Of a DNA stretch of 60,607 nucleotides, positions 1 to 9,778 are shown piece after piece; the stretch's first letter is position 1; every line of letters begins with the position of its first letter. The notes below the pieces were generated by a model. The model saw only the letters and a list, made by a program, of their open reading frames with translations, did no database searches and was not told the DNA's origin. The position numbers were made by a program, and so were the translations under genes. Source of the stretch: an uncultured Pelagibacteraceae bacterium (GTDB taxonomy: Bacteria; Pseudomonadota; Alphaproteobacteria; Pelagibacterales; Pelagibacteraceae); assembly GCA_902604005.1 (NCBI GenBank), contig CACKXH010000004.1, positions 1-60,607 of the forward strand, written 5' to 3'.

Positions 1-44
1 CAGAAGCTAAAAAAGAGGAAGCTCCTAAAAAAGAAAAAAAATAA
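1..44 (+). CDS. 3' end of an upstream gene, probably ribosomal protein S16
   Basis: Only the last 13 codons are present. They read EAKKEEAPKKEKK and end at TAA 42-44. The Lys/Glu/Ala-rich tail resembles the tail of L19 encoded just downstream. Bacterial operons commonly run rpsP-(rimM)-trmD-rplS, and trmD starts 14 bases after this stop, so the most likely identity is a C-terminally extended S16. This rests on gene order and tail composition only; no S16 core sequence is in the window. RimM is the alternative. Confidence 0.5.
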   Translation, partial: EAKKEEAPKKEKK

Positions 45-58
45 CCTAAAGTTTATTT

Positions 59-745
59 ATGTTTCAAGCTCAAGTATTTACTCTTTATCCAGAAGTCTTT
101 CCCGGACCTTTAGCTAAAGGTCTTTATGGTAAAGCTTTGTCTGATAAACTATGGAACTTAAGTGTAATAAATATAAGAGACTCAGCTACTGACAAACATA
201 AAACAGTTGATGACACACCATACGGTGGAGGAACTGGAATGTTACTTAAAGCTGATGTTTTAGCAAAGTCTCTTGATAAAAAAGTTAAAAAGGGAGAAAG
301 AGTATTTTATCTAACACCAAAGGGTAAAAAATTTGATCAAAAACTTGCTCAAGATTTATCAAAAGAAAAATCTATATCTCTAATTTGTGGTCATTTTGAA
401 GGTGTAGATGAAAGAGTTTTGACTACCAGAAATATCGAAGAAATAAGCATAGGGGATTATGTTTTGTCTGGAGGTGAAGCTGCTGCATTAGTAGTGCTCG
501 ACAGTATTTTAAGACTTTTGCCTGGGGTTTTAGGAAATGACAAATCTTCTGTTGATGAAACCTTTGAAAATGGTCTTTTGGAGTATCCTCAATATACAAA
601 ACCTCAAATATGGGAGGAAAAATCAGTCCCAGATGTATTATTATCTGGAGATCATAATAAAATTAAAGACTGGCGTTTATCTCAATCTGAGGCTATAACT
701 CGCGACCGAAGACCAGATTTGTGGCAAAAATATAAGAAAAATTAA
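59..745 (+). CDS. trmD: tRNA (guanine-37-N1)-methyltransferase TrmD
   Basis: A 228-residue SPOUT-fold methyltransferase that methylates N1 of G37, next to the anticodon, using S-adenosylmethionine. This prevents +1 frameshifting. Visible family motifs are the YGGGTGML stretch near residue 56 and the [12 protein letters not shown] stretch near residue 130, which forms the SAM-binding trefoil knot. The C-terminus contains the expected RDRRPDLW end. Family members usually have 230 to 255 residues, so this copy is slightly short but complete. It starts 14 bases after the preceding stop and one base separates it from the rplS frame, consistent with a ribosomal-protein operon. Confidence 0.96.
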   Translation: MFQAQVFTLYPEVFPGPLAKGLYGKALSDKLWNLSVINIRDSATDKHKTVDDTPYGGGTGMLLKADVLAKSLDKKVKKGERVFYLTPKGKKFDQKLAQDLSKEKSISLICGHFEGVDERVLTTRNIEEISIGDYVLSGGEAAALVVLDSILRLLPGVLGNDKSSVDETFENGLLEYPQYTKPQIWEEKSVPDVLLSGDHNKIKDWRLSQSEAITRDRRPDLWQKYKKN

Positions 746-761
746 TTTGTTAAATATTAAA

Positions 762-1340
762 ATGAAAACTATTGAAGAAATAAATCAAAATAACGTTAAA
801 AAAATTCTTTCAGAAAAAAAAATCCCTGATTTTTTCCCTGGAGATGTAGTTAAAGTAGGAGTTAGAATTACCGAGGGTAAAAAAGAGAGAATTCAATATT
901 TTGAGGGTGTTTGTATTGCTAAAAAAAGAAGGGATATAAATTCATCATTTACAGTAAGAAAAATCTCTTTTGGAGAAGGAGTAGAAAGAACATTTCCATT
1001 GTATGGAACAGTAATAGACTCGATCAAGGTAATTCGTTCAGGAAAAGTTAGAAGAGCAAAGCTTTATTATTTAAGAGACAGAACTGGTAAATCAGCAAGA
1101 ATTGCAGAAAAAATTAGAAAAAAAATTGGTATTGATATTGATGTTAAACCAGAGACAGTTACTGAAGAAAATTTAGCCCCAGTGACCAAGGAAAGTGAAA
1201 TTGAGGTGAAAATAGATAAAGCTACAGCGTCGGAGGCTAAAAAAGAAGATGCTTCAAAAGTAGAAGTCAAAAAAGAAGAAGCCTCAAAAGCTGAAACTAA
1301 GACAGAAAAAAAACTTGAAAATATACCAGAAAAAAAATAA
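762..1340 (+). CDS. rplS: 50S ribosomal protein L19 with a long low-complexity tail
   Basis: Residues 1 to about 115 match L19, which sits at the 30S-50S interface; FFPGDVVKV, the R-I-E-G-K/R region and [14 protein letters not shown] are visible. The frame is open from a TTG at 747, but I chose the ATG at 762, which gives MKTIEEINQ as in other L19 proteins. The last 75 to 80 residues are an added Lys/Glu/Ala/Ser tail with two tandem 10-residue units at 1233-1262 and 1263-1292. L19 is normally about 115 residues, so the tail nearly doubles it. The function of the tail is unknown. Confidence 0.95.
   Translation: MKTIEEINQNNVKKILSEKKIPDFFPGDVVKVGVRITEGKKERIQYFEGVCIAKKRRDINSSFTVRKISFGEGVERTFPLYGTVIDSIKVIRSGKVRRAKLYYLRDRTGKSARIAEKIRKKIGIDIDVKPETVTEENLAPVTKESEIEVKIDKATASEAKKEDASKVEVKKEEASKAETKTEKKLENIPEKK
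1233..1292 (+). repeat. two tandem 30-base units in the rplS tail
   Basis: Two imperfect direct copies of 30 bases (1233-1262 and 1263-1292) encode [10 protein letters not shown] and [10 protein letters not shown], followed by a degenerate third start (ETKTEKK). The repeat keeps the reading frame and lies wholly in the low-complexity extension. Confidence 0.75.
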
Positions 1341-1351
1341 TTTTTTTTTCA

Positions 1352-2755
1352 ATGCCCAATACTCTTTACGATAAAATTTGGAACGATCACTTAGTAGATC
1401 AACAAGATGATGGTACTGCTTTACTATTTGTTGATAGACATTTAGTTCACGAAGTCACTAGTCCGCAAGCTTTTGAGGGACTAAGAAATTCTAAACGTAA
1501 AGTTAGACACCCTAACTTAACTCTTGCTGTCGCAGATCACAATGTGCCAACAACAGATAGGTCAAAGGGCATTTCAGACCAAGAGTCAAAAATTCAAGTC
1601 GAAACTTTAGAGGCTAACTGTAAAGAATTTGGTGTTCAACTTTTTGGAATGGATGATAAGAGACAAGGTATTGTGCATGTTACTGGTCCTGAACAGGGAT
1701 TTACTCAACCTGGCACAGTTATTGTCTGTGGTGATAGTCATACTGCTACTCACGGTGCATTTGGTGCTTTAGCATTTGGGATTGGAACTTCAGAAGTAGA
1801 ACATGTTTTAGCAACTCAAACATTAGTTCAAAAAAAAGCAAAGAATTTTAGAATAAATGTTAATGGCAAACTTCCATTAGGTGTTACATCCAAAGATGTA
1901 ATTCTCCAAATTATTGGAAAAATTGGTACAGCAGGTGGAACAGGTTGCGTAATAGAATATGCTGGTGACTTAATAAGATCATTGAGTGTTGAGCAGAGAA
2001 TGACGATTTGTAATATGACAATTGAAGGAGGTGCTAGAGCAGGATTGATAGCTCCTGATGAAAAAATATTTGAATATTTAAAAGGTAGACCAATGTCACC
2101 AAAAGGTAAAGATTGGGAAAAAGCTTTAGAATACTGGAAAAATTTAAATACTGATGAAGGTGCTAAATTTGATAAAGAAATAAATTTAAAAGCTGATGAA
2201 ATTTTACCTATGATTACCTGGGGGACATCGCCTCAGGATGTAATTACAATTGATGAGAAAGTGCCAAATCCACAAAATGAAAAGGATGAAGATAAAAAAA
2301 ACTCCTTAGAAAGAGCTCTTAATTACATGGGTTTAAAACCAAATATGGCAGCTAAAGATATTAAGATAGACAAAGTTTTTATTGGAAGCTGTACAAATGG
2401 TAGAATTGAGGATTTAAGAGAAGCAGCCAAAATTTTAAAAGATAAAAAGATAGCTTCCCATGTCCATGCAATGGTTGTTCCAGGTTCAGGTTTAGTGAAA
2501 GAACAAGCAGAGCAAGAAGGATTAGATAAAATTTTTGTAAATTCAGGTTTTGAATGGAGAGAACCAGGCTGTTCTATGTGTTTAGCAATGAACGCTGATA
2601 AATTAAAGCCAGAAGAGAGATGTGCTTCAACATCAAACAGAAATTTTGAAGGAAGACAAGGGAGAGGTGGCAGAACTCATTTAGTAAGTCCAGGCATGGC
2701 TGCAGCAGCAGCAATATCTGGAAACCTAGATGATGTAAGAAAGTATCAAAATTAA
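1352..2755 (+). CDS. leuC: 3-isopropylmalate dehydratase large subunit LeuC
   Basis: A 467-residue aconitase-family protein that isomerises 2-isopropylmalate to 3-isopropylmalate in leucine synthesis, as a heterodimer with LeuD. The [4Fe-4S] ligands are visible: one Cys in IGSCTNGR (about residue 347) and two in GCSMCLAMN (about residues 407-410). The N-terminus [11 protein letters not shown] and the [22 protein letters not shown] segment are typical. Length matches the family (about 465-475). It starts 11 bases after rplS and leuD begins one base after its stop, so it is part of a compact leuCDB run. Confidence 0.97.
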   Translation: MPNTLYDKIWNDHLVDQQDDGTALLFVDRHLVHEVTSPQAFEGLRNSKRKVRHPNLTLAVADHNVPTTDRSKGISDQESKIQVETLEANCKEFGVQLFGMDDKRQGIVHVTGPEQGFTQPGTVIVCGDSHTATHGAFGALAFGIGTSEVEHVLATQTLVQKKAKNFRINVNGKLPLGVTSKDVILQIIGKIGTAGGTGCVIEYAGDLIRSLSVEQRMTICNMTIEGGARAGLIAPDEKIFEYLKGRPMSPKGKDWEKALEYWKNLNTDEGAKFDKEINLKADEILPMITWGTSPQDVITIDEKVPNPQNEKDEDKKNSLERALNYMGLKPNMAAKDIKIDKVFIGSCTNGRIEDLREAAKILKDKKIASHVHAMVVPGSGLVKEQAEQEGLDKIFVNSGFEWREPGCSMCLAMNADKLKPEERCASTSNRNFEGRQGRGGRTHLVSPGMAAAAAISGNLDDVRKYQN

Positions 2756-2756
2756 T

Positions 2757-3362
2757 ATGCAAAAATTTAATACATTAAAGAGTATACCAGCTCACTTACC
2801 AATAGTGAATATTGATACAGACATGATAATTCCAAAACAATTTTTAAAAACAATAAAAAGAACAGGCTTAGGTAAAAATTTATTTTTTGAGATGAGATAT
2901 GATGACAAAGGAAAAGAAATTAATGATTTTGTTTTAAACCAAAACCCTTTCAATAATTCAAAAATTTTAATTGTAGGTAAGAATTTTGGATGCGGTTCTT
3001 CAAGAGAACACGCTCCCTGGGCATTATTAGATTTTGGTATTACATGTGTGATAAGTTCAAGTTTTGCAGATATTTTTCATAGCAATTGTTTTAAAAATGG
3101 AATTTTACCAATTGTTCTTGATGATAAAAAAATTAAAGAGCTATCAGAATATGCAAAAAGAAAAGAAGAAATTTTTATCGATCTTAATGAAGAAAAAATT
3201 ATTTTTGGTAACAATGAGACAAAATTTAAAGTAGACTCGTTTAAGAAAAAGTGTTTATTAGAAGGATTAGACGATATAGCACTATCTCTTAAAAAATCAG
3301 ATAAAATAGAAAATTTTGAAAAAAATTTAAAAGTTCAAAAACCATGGATATTTAATGATTAA
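2757..3362 (+). CDS. leuD: 3-isopropylmalate dehydratase small subunit LeuD
   Basis: A 201-residue swivel-domain subunit that completes the LeuC active site. Recognisable motifs are [14 protein letters not shown] near the N-terminus and [17 protein letters not shown] near residue 80, the substrate-recognition loop of aconitase small domains. The ATG follows the leuC stop by one base. The 3' end overlaps the start of leuB by 8 bases, which implies coupled translation. Confidence 0.97.
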   Translation: MQKFNTLKSIPAHLPIVNIDTDMIIPKQFLKTIKRTGLGKNLFFEMRYDDKGKEINDFVLNQNPFNNSKILIVGKNFGCGSSREHAPWALLDFGITCVISSSFADIFHSNCFKNGILPIVLDDKKIKELSEYAKRKEEIFIDLNEEKIIFGNNETKFKVDSFKKKCLLEGLDDIALSLKKSDKIENFEKNLKVQKPWIFND

Positions 3363-4461
3363 AGTTAAGAAACGAAAAATATTGTTACTACCTGGAGATG
3401 GAATTGGTCCAGAGGTTATTAGTGAAGTGAGAAAAATTATTAATTGGTTTAATGATAAAAAATCCCTTGATTTTGAAATTGATGAGGATCTTGCTGGAGG
3501 TTGTTCCTATGATAAACATGGAACTCCAATTACTGATGAAGTATTTTATAAAGCTTTAGAAAGTGCAGTGGTGATGTTAGGTGCAGTTGGAGGTCCAAAA
3601 TGGGATGGTGTTGAATTTTCAAAAAAACCTGAAAGAGCTCTATTAAAACTTAGAAAAGAATTAAAATTATTTGCTAATTTGAGACCAGCAATATGTTTTG
3701 AACAATTAGTTGAGGCATCAACATTAAAACCAGAAATAGTTTCTGGTTTAGATATAATGATTGTTAGAGAACTAACAGGTGGAATATATTTTGGTGAACC
3801 AAGAGGTATCAAGCCTATTGACAATGGTGAGAGAAAAGGAATTAATACTCATACTTACACTAGCAGTGAGATAATTAGAGTAGCTAGAATCGCTTTTGAT
3901 TTAGCTAAAAAGAGATCAAATAAAGTTACTTCTTGTGAAAAATCAAATGTTATGGAAGCAGGTCAACTTTGGAAAGAAGAAGTTCAAACATTACATGACA
4001 AAGAATATAAAGATGTTGAATTAAGTCATATGCTTGCTGACAATTGTTCCATGCAGTTACTAAGAAACCCAAAACAATTTGATGTAATTGTTACTGACAA
4101 TTTATTTGGGGACATGTTGTCAGATCAAGCTTCTATGTTAACAGGATCTTTAGGTTTATTGCCTTCAGCATCTTTAGGGGCCAAAAATAAAGATGGTGAA
4201 ATGAGAGCTATGTATGAACCCATTCATGGATCTGCTCCTGATATTGCTGGCAAAGGTATAGCTAATCCTATAGCGAGTATATTGAGTTTTGCTATGGCTT
4301 TAAGATATTCATTAGACCTTGATAAAGAGGCTCAAGCTCTAGAAAAAGCAGTACAGGGTGTCTTAAACAACGGTTTAAGAACTAAAGACATTTTATCGGA
4401 TGGAATGAAAGAAGTTTCTACTTCACAAATGGGTGATGCGATAATTTCAAAATTGCAATAA
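3355..4461 (+). CDS. leuB: 3-isopropylmalate dehydrogenase LeuB
   Basis: A 368-residue beta-decarboxylating dehydrogenase that oxidises 3-isopropylmalate with NAD+ to 2-oxoisocaproate. Visible motifs are [11 protein letters not shown] at the N-terminus, the substrate arginines in [13 protein letters not shown], and the family signature around [26 protein letters not shown] marks the NAD site. Length is standard. It overlaps leuD by 8 bases. Only 26 bases separate its stop from the first gene of the DMSP cluster, so read-through into dmdC is possible. Confidence 0.97.
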   Translation: MIKVKKRKILLLPGDGIGPEVISEVRKIINWFNDKKSLDFEIDEDLAGGCSYDKHGTPITDEVFYKALESAVVMLGAVGGPKWDGVEFSKKPERALLKLRKELKLFANLRPAICFEQLVEASTLKPEIVSGLDIMIVRELTGGIYFGEPRGIKPIDNGERKGINTHTYTSSEIIRVARIAFDLAKKRSNKVTSCEKSNVMEAGQLWKEEVQTLHDKEYKDVELSHMLADNCSMQLLRNPKQFDVIVTDNLFGDMLSDQASMLTGSLGLLPSASLGAKNKDGEMRAMYEPIHGSAPDIAGKGIANPIASILSFAMALRYSLDLDKEAQALEKAVQGVLNNGLRTKDILSDGMKEVSTSQMGDAIISKLQ

Positions 4462-4487
4462 TCTATCAATTATTCTAAACTATTTTT

Positions 4488-6251
4488 ATGCCAAGCTATA
4501 CTGCACCAGTTGAAGATATGATGTTCCTCTTTGAGAAATTAAGAGATAATAAAAATTATAATGAATTAGAAAAATATAAAGAAGTTACCTCAGATTTGGT
4601 CAAAGATATTTTAGAAGAAGCTGCAAAAATTAACCAAAATTTAATATTACCACTTGCAAAAGTAGGTGATGAAAATCCTGCAGTATTAGAAAATGGAGTA
4701 GTTAGGACACCACCAGGATACAAAGAGGCATACAAAAAATATATTCAAGATGGGTGGACCTCTTTATCTTGTGATCCAAAATATGGAGGACAAGGTATGC
4801 CAAAAACAGTAAGCGCATTTTTTGATGAAATGTTATCTTCTGCAAGCTTATCCTTCAAACTGTATAGTGAGTTGAGCATAGGTGCATATAATTGCATTAA
4901 TCATCATGCATCAGATGAATTAAAAAATAAATATTTACCAAAAATTGTTGAAGGTAAATGGAGTGGAACTATGTGTTTAACAGAGCCTGTTTGTGGAACA
5001 GATTTGGGGCTTTTAAAAACCAAAGCTGAAAAACAAAATGATGGATCATATAAAATTAGTGGGCAAAAAATATTTATTACTTCAGGAGATCACGATTTAA
5101 CTGAGAATATAATTCATTTAGTAATTGCCAGAGAAACTGACTCACCAGCAGGCACTAAAGGTATAAGTTTATTTTTAGTTCCTAAATTTGTAGTTAATGA
5201 AGATGGAAGTATTGGTCCAAGAAATGGTATATCAACAGGATCTATTGAAAGTAAAATGGGCATAAAAGGTTCTGCGACATGTGTATTAAATTTTGATGAA
5301 GCTACCGGTTATATGATTGGTAAAAAAGATAAAGGTCTAAATGCAATGTTTACAATGATGAATCTTGAAAGAATAGTTGTTGGTATTCAAGGTTTAGGTG
5401 TTTCAGAAATTGCTTATCAAAACTCACTTGCTTATGCAAAAGAAAGAAAACAAGGTAAGACTAATAAAACTAAATCAACTAATGGTGCTGATTTTATAAT
5501 TGAACATGCAGATATAAGAAAATCATTATTAAACATGAAATCAATTATTGAGGGTGAGAGAGCTTTATGTTTTTGGTTATCACAACAAACTGAAGTTAGT
5601 TTAAATCATAAAGATGAAAAAGTACGTCAGATGGCATCTGATTTTGTTTCGTTGATGACACCAGTAGTAAAATCATTATTTACTGATTTAGGTATGGAAA
5701 TAACTAGTGATGCAATGCAAATTCATGGAGGTTATGGATATACAAAAGATCAAGGGATAGAACAGTTATATAGAGATAATAGAATAACACCAATATATGA
5801 AGGTACTAATTCAGTACAAGCTGCAGACTTAGTTTTTAGAAAATTATTTAATAAAAATGGAGATATAATCAATAAATACATAGATTTAATAAGAACCGAA
5901 ACTGATTTAGATAACGAAAAGATCAAGCCATTTACTAAGGAATTTACATATTACTTAAATATTTTAACTAAGTTTAGTGAATGGATTAATGAAAAAACCA
6001 AAACAGATAAAGACGATGTTAGCGCTGCTGCAAATGATTATTTAAAAACTCTTGGTTTTGTTTCAGTTGCTTATGCTTGGATAAAGGTCCTACATGTAAG
6101 TTTTAAAGATTATAATGAAAATAAAAACTTTTATGACGATAAAATCAATACTGCAAAATTTTATTTTGACAAAGTTTTACCTAGAGCCGAGCAACATTAC
6201 AAATCTGCTATTTCTGGAAGCTCAAATATAATGAGTTTTAAATTTGATTAA
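4488..6251 (+). CDS. dmdC: 3-(methylthio)propionyl-CoA dehydrogenase DmdC (acyl-CoA dehydrogenase)
   Basis: A 587-residue FAD acyl-CoA dehydrogenase. DmdC converts methylmercaptopropionyl-CoA to methylthioacryloyl-CoA in the DMSP demethylation pathway. The N-terminus MPSYTAPVEDMMFL, the roughly 590-residue length, the CLTEPVCGTDLG flavin segment (about 163-174) and IHGGYGY followed by YEGT (catalytic-base candidate Glu438) fit this long subfamily rather than the 380-residue ACADs. The assignment to DmdC rather than a general FadE comes mainly from its place beside dmdB and dmdA. It is followed by dmdB with essentially no gap. Confidence 0.87.
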   Translation: MPSYTAPVEDMMFLFEKLRDNKNYNELEKYKEVTSDLVKDILEEAAKINQNLILPLAKVGDENPAVLENGVVRTPPGYKEAYKKYIQDGWTSLSCDPKYGGQGMPKTVSAFFDEMLSSASLSFKLYSELSIGAYNCINHHASDELKNKYLPKIVEGKWSGTMCLTEPVCGTDLGLLKTKAEKQNDGSYKISGQKIFITSGDHDLTENIIHLVIARETDSPAGTKGISLFLVPKFVVNEDGSIGPRNGISTGSIESKMGIKGSATCVLNFDEATGYMIGKKDKGLNAMFTMMNLERIVVGIQGLGVSEIAYQNSLAYAKERKQGKTNKTKSTNGADFIIEHADIRKSLLNMKSIIEGERALCFWLSQQTEVSLNHKDEKVRQMASDFVSLMTPVVKSLFTDLGMEITSDAMQIHGGYGYTKDQGIEQLYRDNRITPIYEGTNSVQAADLVFRKLFNKNGDIINKYIDLIRTETDLDNEKIKPFTKEFTYYLNILTKFSEWINEKTKTDKDDVSAAANDYLKTLGFVSVAYAWIKVLHVSFKDYNENKNFYDDKINTAKFYFDKVLPRAEQHYKSAISGSSNIMSFKFD

Positions 6252-6255
6252 AACA

Positions 6256-7872
6256 ATGAGTCATTACGATACAAATTTAGATAAAAATGCTGCAAATTAT
6301 GTTCCATTAACACCTTTATCTTTTTTAGAAAGAGCAAAAGATGTTTATCCAAATTATGAGGCAATAGTATATGAAGATAGAAAATATACTTGGAGCGAAG
6401 TTTACAAAAGAGCCACCAAATTTGCTAGTGCATTAGAGAAAATTGGTATTCAAAAAGGAGATACTGTTTCTTTCTTGGCTTTTAATACTCCAGAAATTTT
6501 TGAAGCTCACTATTCAGTTCCGATGACAGGTGCTGTTTTAAATACAATTAATATTAGATTAGATGCAAATACAATTTCATACATCTTAAACCATAGTGAG
6601 GCAAAAGTACTGGTAGTTGATAGACAGCTTCATGTGGAAGTTAAAAAAGCTTTAAGTAAATTAGACAAAAAAATAATAATTATCGATATTCATGATAAAT
6701 TTACTGACCAATCAAAATTAGAAAAAATTGGTGATCTAGAATATGAAGATTTTCTTAATACAGGTGATGATAATTATATTTGGAAAATGCCTGAAGATGA
6801 GTGGCAGGCTATATCTTTAAGTTATACTTCAGGTACAACTGGAAATCCTAAAGGTGTTGTTTATCATCATAGAGGCTCTTATCTAATGTCTACTGGAAGT
6901 GCTGTTGCTTGGAATATGCCTAACAGATTAAATTTTTTAACTATTGTTCCAATGTTTCACTGTAATGGTTGGTGTTATCCCTGGACTGTTCCAATGTTGA
7001 ATGGAAGAACTATTTGTTTACGAAACATAGATGTAAAAAAGATTTTTGAATTAATAGATAAATATGATGTTACCCATTTTGGAGGAGCGCCGATTGTATT
7101 AAATATGATAACAGGTGCTCCTGAAAGTGATCGAAAAAAATTAAAAAATAAAGTTCATGTACTTACTGCAGGTGCTCCGCCTCCAAGTATAATTTTCAAA
7201 AAAATGAAAGAACTTGGTTTTGAGGTAATGCATGTTTATGGCTTAACGGAAACCTATGGTCATGTCACGCAATGTGCTTGGAATGAAGAATGGAACGAAT
7301 TTGACGAAGAAAAGAAAAATGAAATTAAAGCCAGACAAGGAGTTCGATATCCTAATCTTCAGGGAGCAGTAATTATGGATCCTGAAACTATGAAAGAAGT
7401 TCCAAAAGATGGAAAAACGATTGGCGAGATTATGCTTAAAGGAAATGTGGTCATGAAAGGTTATTTCAAAGATAAGGCTGCAACTGATAAGGCTATGGCT
7501 GGTGGATGGTTTCATTCTGGAGATTTAGCGGTAATGCATCCAGATGGATATGTAAAAATACAAGATAGATCAAAAGATATTATTATTTCTGGTGGAGAAA
7601 ATATCTCATCAATAGAAATAGAAAACACTTTAAGTAAACACCCTTCAGTATCAATTGCTGCTGTAGTAGCTAAACCTGATGAAAAATGGGGAGAAGTTCC
7701 CTGTGCATTTATTGAAATGGTTAAAGATAAACCTACTACAGAGAAAGAATTAATAAGTTTTTGTAAAGAAACTTTGGCAGGTTTTAAGGTTCCTAAACAA
7801 GTTGTTTTCTGTGAATTACCAAAAACTTCTACAGGTAAAATTCAAAAATTTGAGCTTAGAAAAAAATTTTAG
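6256..7872 (+). CDS. dmdB: 3-(methylthio)propionate-CoA ligase DmdB
   Basis: An AMP-forming acyl-CoA synthetase of 538 residues from the ATG at 6256. The frame is open from a TTG at 6244, but that would overlap dmdC. DmdB activates methylmercaptopropionate, the product of DmdA, to its CoA thioester with ATP. The adenylation signature YTSGTTGNPKG is at residues 190-200, the HVYGLTET motif follows, and the catalytic lysine is Lys528 in KTSTGK. Closely related medium-chain ligases cannot be excluded from sequence alone, but position between dmdC and dmdA supports the call. Confidence 0.87.
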   Translation: MSHYDTNLDKNAANYVPLTPLSFLERAKDVYPNYEAIVYEDRKYTWSEVYKRATKFASALEKIGIQKGDTVSFLAFNTPEIFEAHYSVPMTGAVLNTINIRLDANTISYILNHSEAKVLVVDRQLHVEVKKALSKLDKKIIIIDIHDKFTDQSKLEKIGDLEYEDFLNTGDDNYIWKMPEDEWQAISLSYTSGTTGNPKGVVYHHRGSYLMSTGSAVAWNMPNRLNFLTIVPMFHCNGWCYPWTVPMLNGRTICLRNIDVKKIFELIDKYDVTHFGGAPIVLNMITGAPESDRKKLKNKVHVLTAGAPPPSIIFKKMKELGFEVMHVYGLTETYGHVTQCAWNEEWNEFDEEKKNEIKARQGVRYPNLQGAVIMDPETMKEVPKDGKTIGEIMLKGNVVMKGYFKDKAATDKAMAGGWFHSGDLAVMHPDGYVKIQDRSKDIIISGGENISSIEIENTLSKHPSVSIAAVVAKPDEKWGEVPCAFIEMVKDKPTTEKELISFCKETLAGFKVPKQVVFCELPKTSTGKIQKFELRKKF

Positions 7873-7880
7873 GTAATTAA

Positions 7881-8657
7881 TTGAAAATAACTATACAAAA
7901 TAAAAGTGTTTATGCATCTGATGCCGGGCAAGGTATAAAAAATTCTAAAGATACAATAGTATTTTTGCATGGAAGTGGTTTATCACACATTGTTTGGTCC
8001 TTAACAGAACAATTTTTTTCAAATAAAAATTTTAATGTTTTGTCAATTGATTTACCTGGACATGGAAATTCCGAAGGACCTTGTTTAGATAGTATTGAAA
8101 AAATTGCAGAATGGTTAGAAAAAGTTTTTGAAGATTTAAAATTGAAGAATATAATTCTTGTGGGGCATTCACAAGGTTGTCTAGAAGCTCTGGAATATTC
8201 ATTTAAATATAAAGGTAGATTAAAAAAAATTATTTTTGTTGGAGGCTCCTATCGAATGCCAGTTAATAAAGATCTTATTGACTTAGCGTCAGATGGTGAC
8301 TCTGATGCTGTTAAGTTAATGATGAAATGGGGTTATGAAGGGTCAAAAAAATTTATTGGTGGAAATCCAGTAGAAAAAATTATTCAATCACCAAGAGATA
8401 TAAGTGAAATTTTAGCAGTTGATCTTATAGCATGCAATAATTATCAAAACGGTTCTGATGCTGCAAAAGCTATTAATTGCCCAGCTATGTTTATAATTGG
8501 AGAACTTGATAAGATGGCTAATTTAGAAAGTGGAAAAAAATTTGCAAATTTAGTCAAAAATTCAACTACTCATATAATTACTGGTTCAGGACATATGATT
8601 ATGATTGAAAAAGCTTTTGAAATGCGAGAAAAGATTTTGGAATTTTTAAATAAATGA
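7881..8657 (+). CDS. alpha/beta hydrolase embedded in the dmd cluster, substrate unknown
   Basis: A 258-residue alpha/beta-hydrolase fold protein. The nucleophile elbow GHSQG places Ser97, the acid is probably Asp210 in GELDKM, and the base is His238 in GSGHM; HGSG near residue 30 forms the oxyanion region. The start is TTG at 7881 with an AGG seven bases upstream. Its 3' end overlaps the dmdA start codon (ATGA), so it is translationally coupled to dmdA. Substrate cannot be read from sequence. A thioesterase or esterase acting on an intermediate of DMSP breakdown is an inference from position only. Confidence 0.85.
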   Translation: MKITIQNKSVYASDAGQGIKNSKDTIVFLHGSGLSHIVWSLTEQFFSNKNFNVLSIDLPGHGNSEGPCLDSIEKIAEWLEKVFEDLKLKNIILVGHSQGCLEALEYSFKYKGRLKKIIFVGGSYRMPVNKDLIDLASDGDSDAVKLMMKWGYEGSKKFIGGNPVEKIIQSPRDISEILAVDLIACNNYQNGSDAAKAINCPAMFIIGELDKMANLESGKKFANLVKNSTTHIITGSGHMIMIEKAFEMREKILEFLNK

Positions 8658-9763
8658 AAAATTATTCAATAGCAAAATCTAGAAGATTAAGGAGCACACC
8701 CTATACTTCAAGAATAGAAAAACAAGGTGTAACAGCTTATACAGTTTATAATCATATGTTATTACCAGCAGCTTTTGGATCCATTGAAGATTCATATCAT
8801 CACCTAAAAAAAAATGTTCAGGTTTGGGATGTTGCTGCAGAAAGGCAAGTTGAAATTTCAGGAAAAGATTCAGCTAAACTAGTTCAATTAATGACTTGTA
8901 GAGATTTATCAAAATCTAAAATTGGTAGATGTTATTATTGTCCAATTATTGATGATAATGGAAATTTAATTAACGACCCAGTTATACTTAAATTAGCAGA
9001 TGATAAGTGGTGGATTTCCATTGCAGATTCTGATGTTATTTTTTTTGCAAAAGGACTCGCAGCAGGAAACAAATTTGACGTAAAAATTTCAGAACCAAAA
9101 GTAGATATCATAGCAATACAAGGCCCTAAATCTTTTGGCTTAATGGAAAAAGTTTTTGGCAAAGCAATTACAGAATTAAAGTTTTTTGGATTTGATTATT
9201 TTGATTACAAAGGTATTAGACATTTGATTGCTAGATCGGGCTGGTCAAAACAAGGTGGTTTTGAAATTTATGTTGAAAATACTGAATCAGGTCAAGATTT
9301 ATATGATTATCTTTTTAAAATAGGTAAGGAATTTAATGTAAAACCTGGCTGCCCAAATCTTATGGAACGAATTGAAAGTGGTCTGCTTTCCTACGGAAAT
9401 GATTTTGATAATGACGATAACCCTTTTGAATGTGGTTTTGAAAAATATGTAAATTTAGACACAGATATAGTTTTTTTGGGTAAAGAAAAATTAAGAAAAA
9501 TTAAATCTGAAGGAATCAAAAGAAAACTTATGGGAGTTCAAATTGAAACAAATGAAATTAATTTAACGGGTTCATTAAAAATTATGAATAATAAAGGCGA
9601 TATAATTGGAGATCTACGATCTGCATGCTATTCTCCTCATTTTAAAAAAGTTATTGGTATTGCAATGATAAATGAGCCTTTTTGCAAAGTATCAGAGACT
9701 GGCAAGCTCGAAATTCAAGGAAAAACTTTTACTCTTAAAGTTTGCGATTTACCTTTCATCTAG
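8654..9763 (+). CDS. dmdA: dimethylsulfoniopropionate demethylase DmdA
   Basis: A 369-residue GcvT-fold protein. DmdA transfers a methyl group from DMSP to tetrahydrofolate, giving methylmercaptopropionate and 5-methyl-THF. The sequence closely resembles the structurally characterised Pelagibacter ubique DmdA as I recall it: same length, the same first residues ([20 protein letters not shown]), the [19 protein letters not shown] segment, [10 protein letters not shown], and the ending VCDLPFI. This separates it from ordinary glycine-cleavage T proteins. The start codon overlaps the preceding hydrolase stop by 4 bases. Confidence 0.95.
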   Translation: MKNYSIAKSRRLRSTPYTSRIEKQGVTAYTVYNHMLLPAAFGSIEDSYHHLKKNVQVWDVAAERQVEISGKDSAKLVQLMTCRDLSKSKIGRCYYCPIIDDNGNLINDPVILKLADDKWWISIADSDVIFFAKGLAAGNKFDVKISEPKVDIIAIQGPKSFGLMEKVFGKAITELKFFGFDYFDYKGIRHLIARSGWSKQGGFEIYVENTESGQDLYDYLFKIGKEFNVKPGCPNLMERIESGLLSYGNDFDNDDNPFECGFEKYVNLDTDIVFLGKEKLRKIKSEGIKRKLMGVQIETNEINLTGSLKIMNNKGDIIGDLRSACYSPHFKKVIGIAMINEPFCKVSETGKLEIQGKTFTLKVCDLPFI

Positions 9764-9778
9764 TATAAAACTTACATC

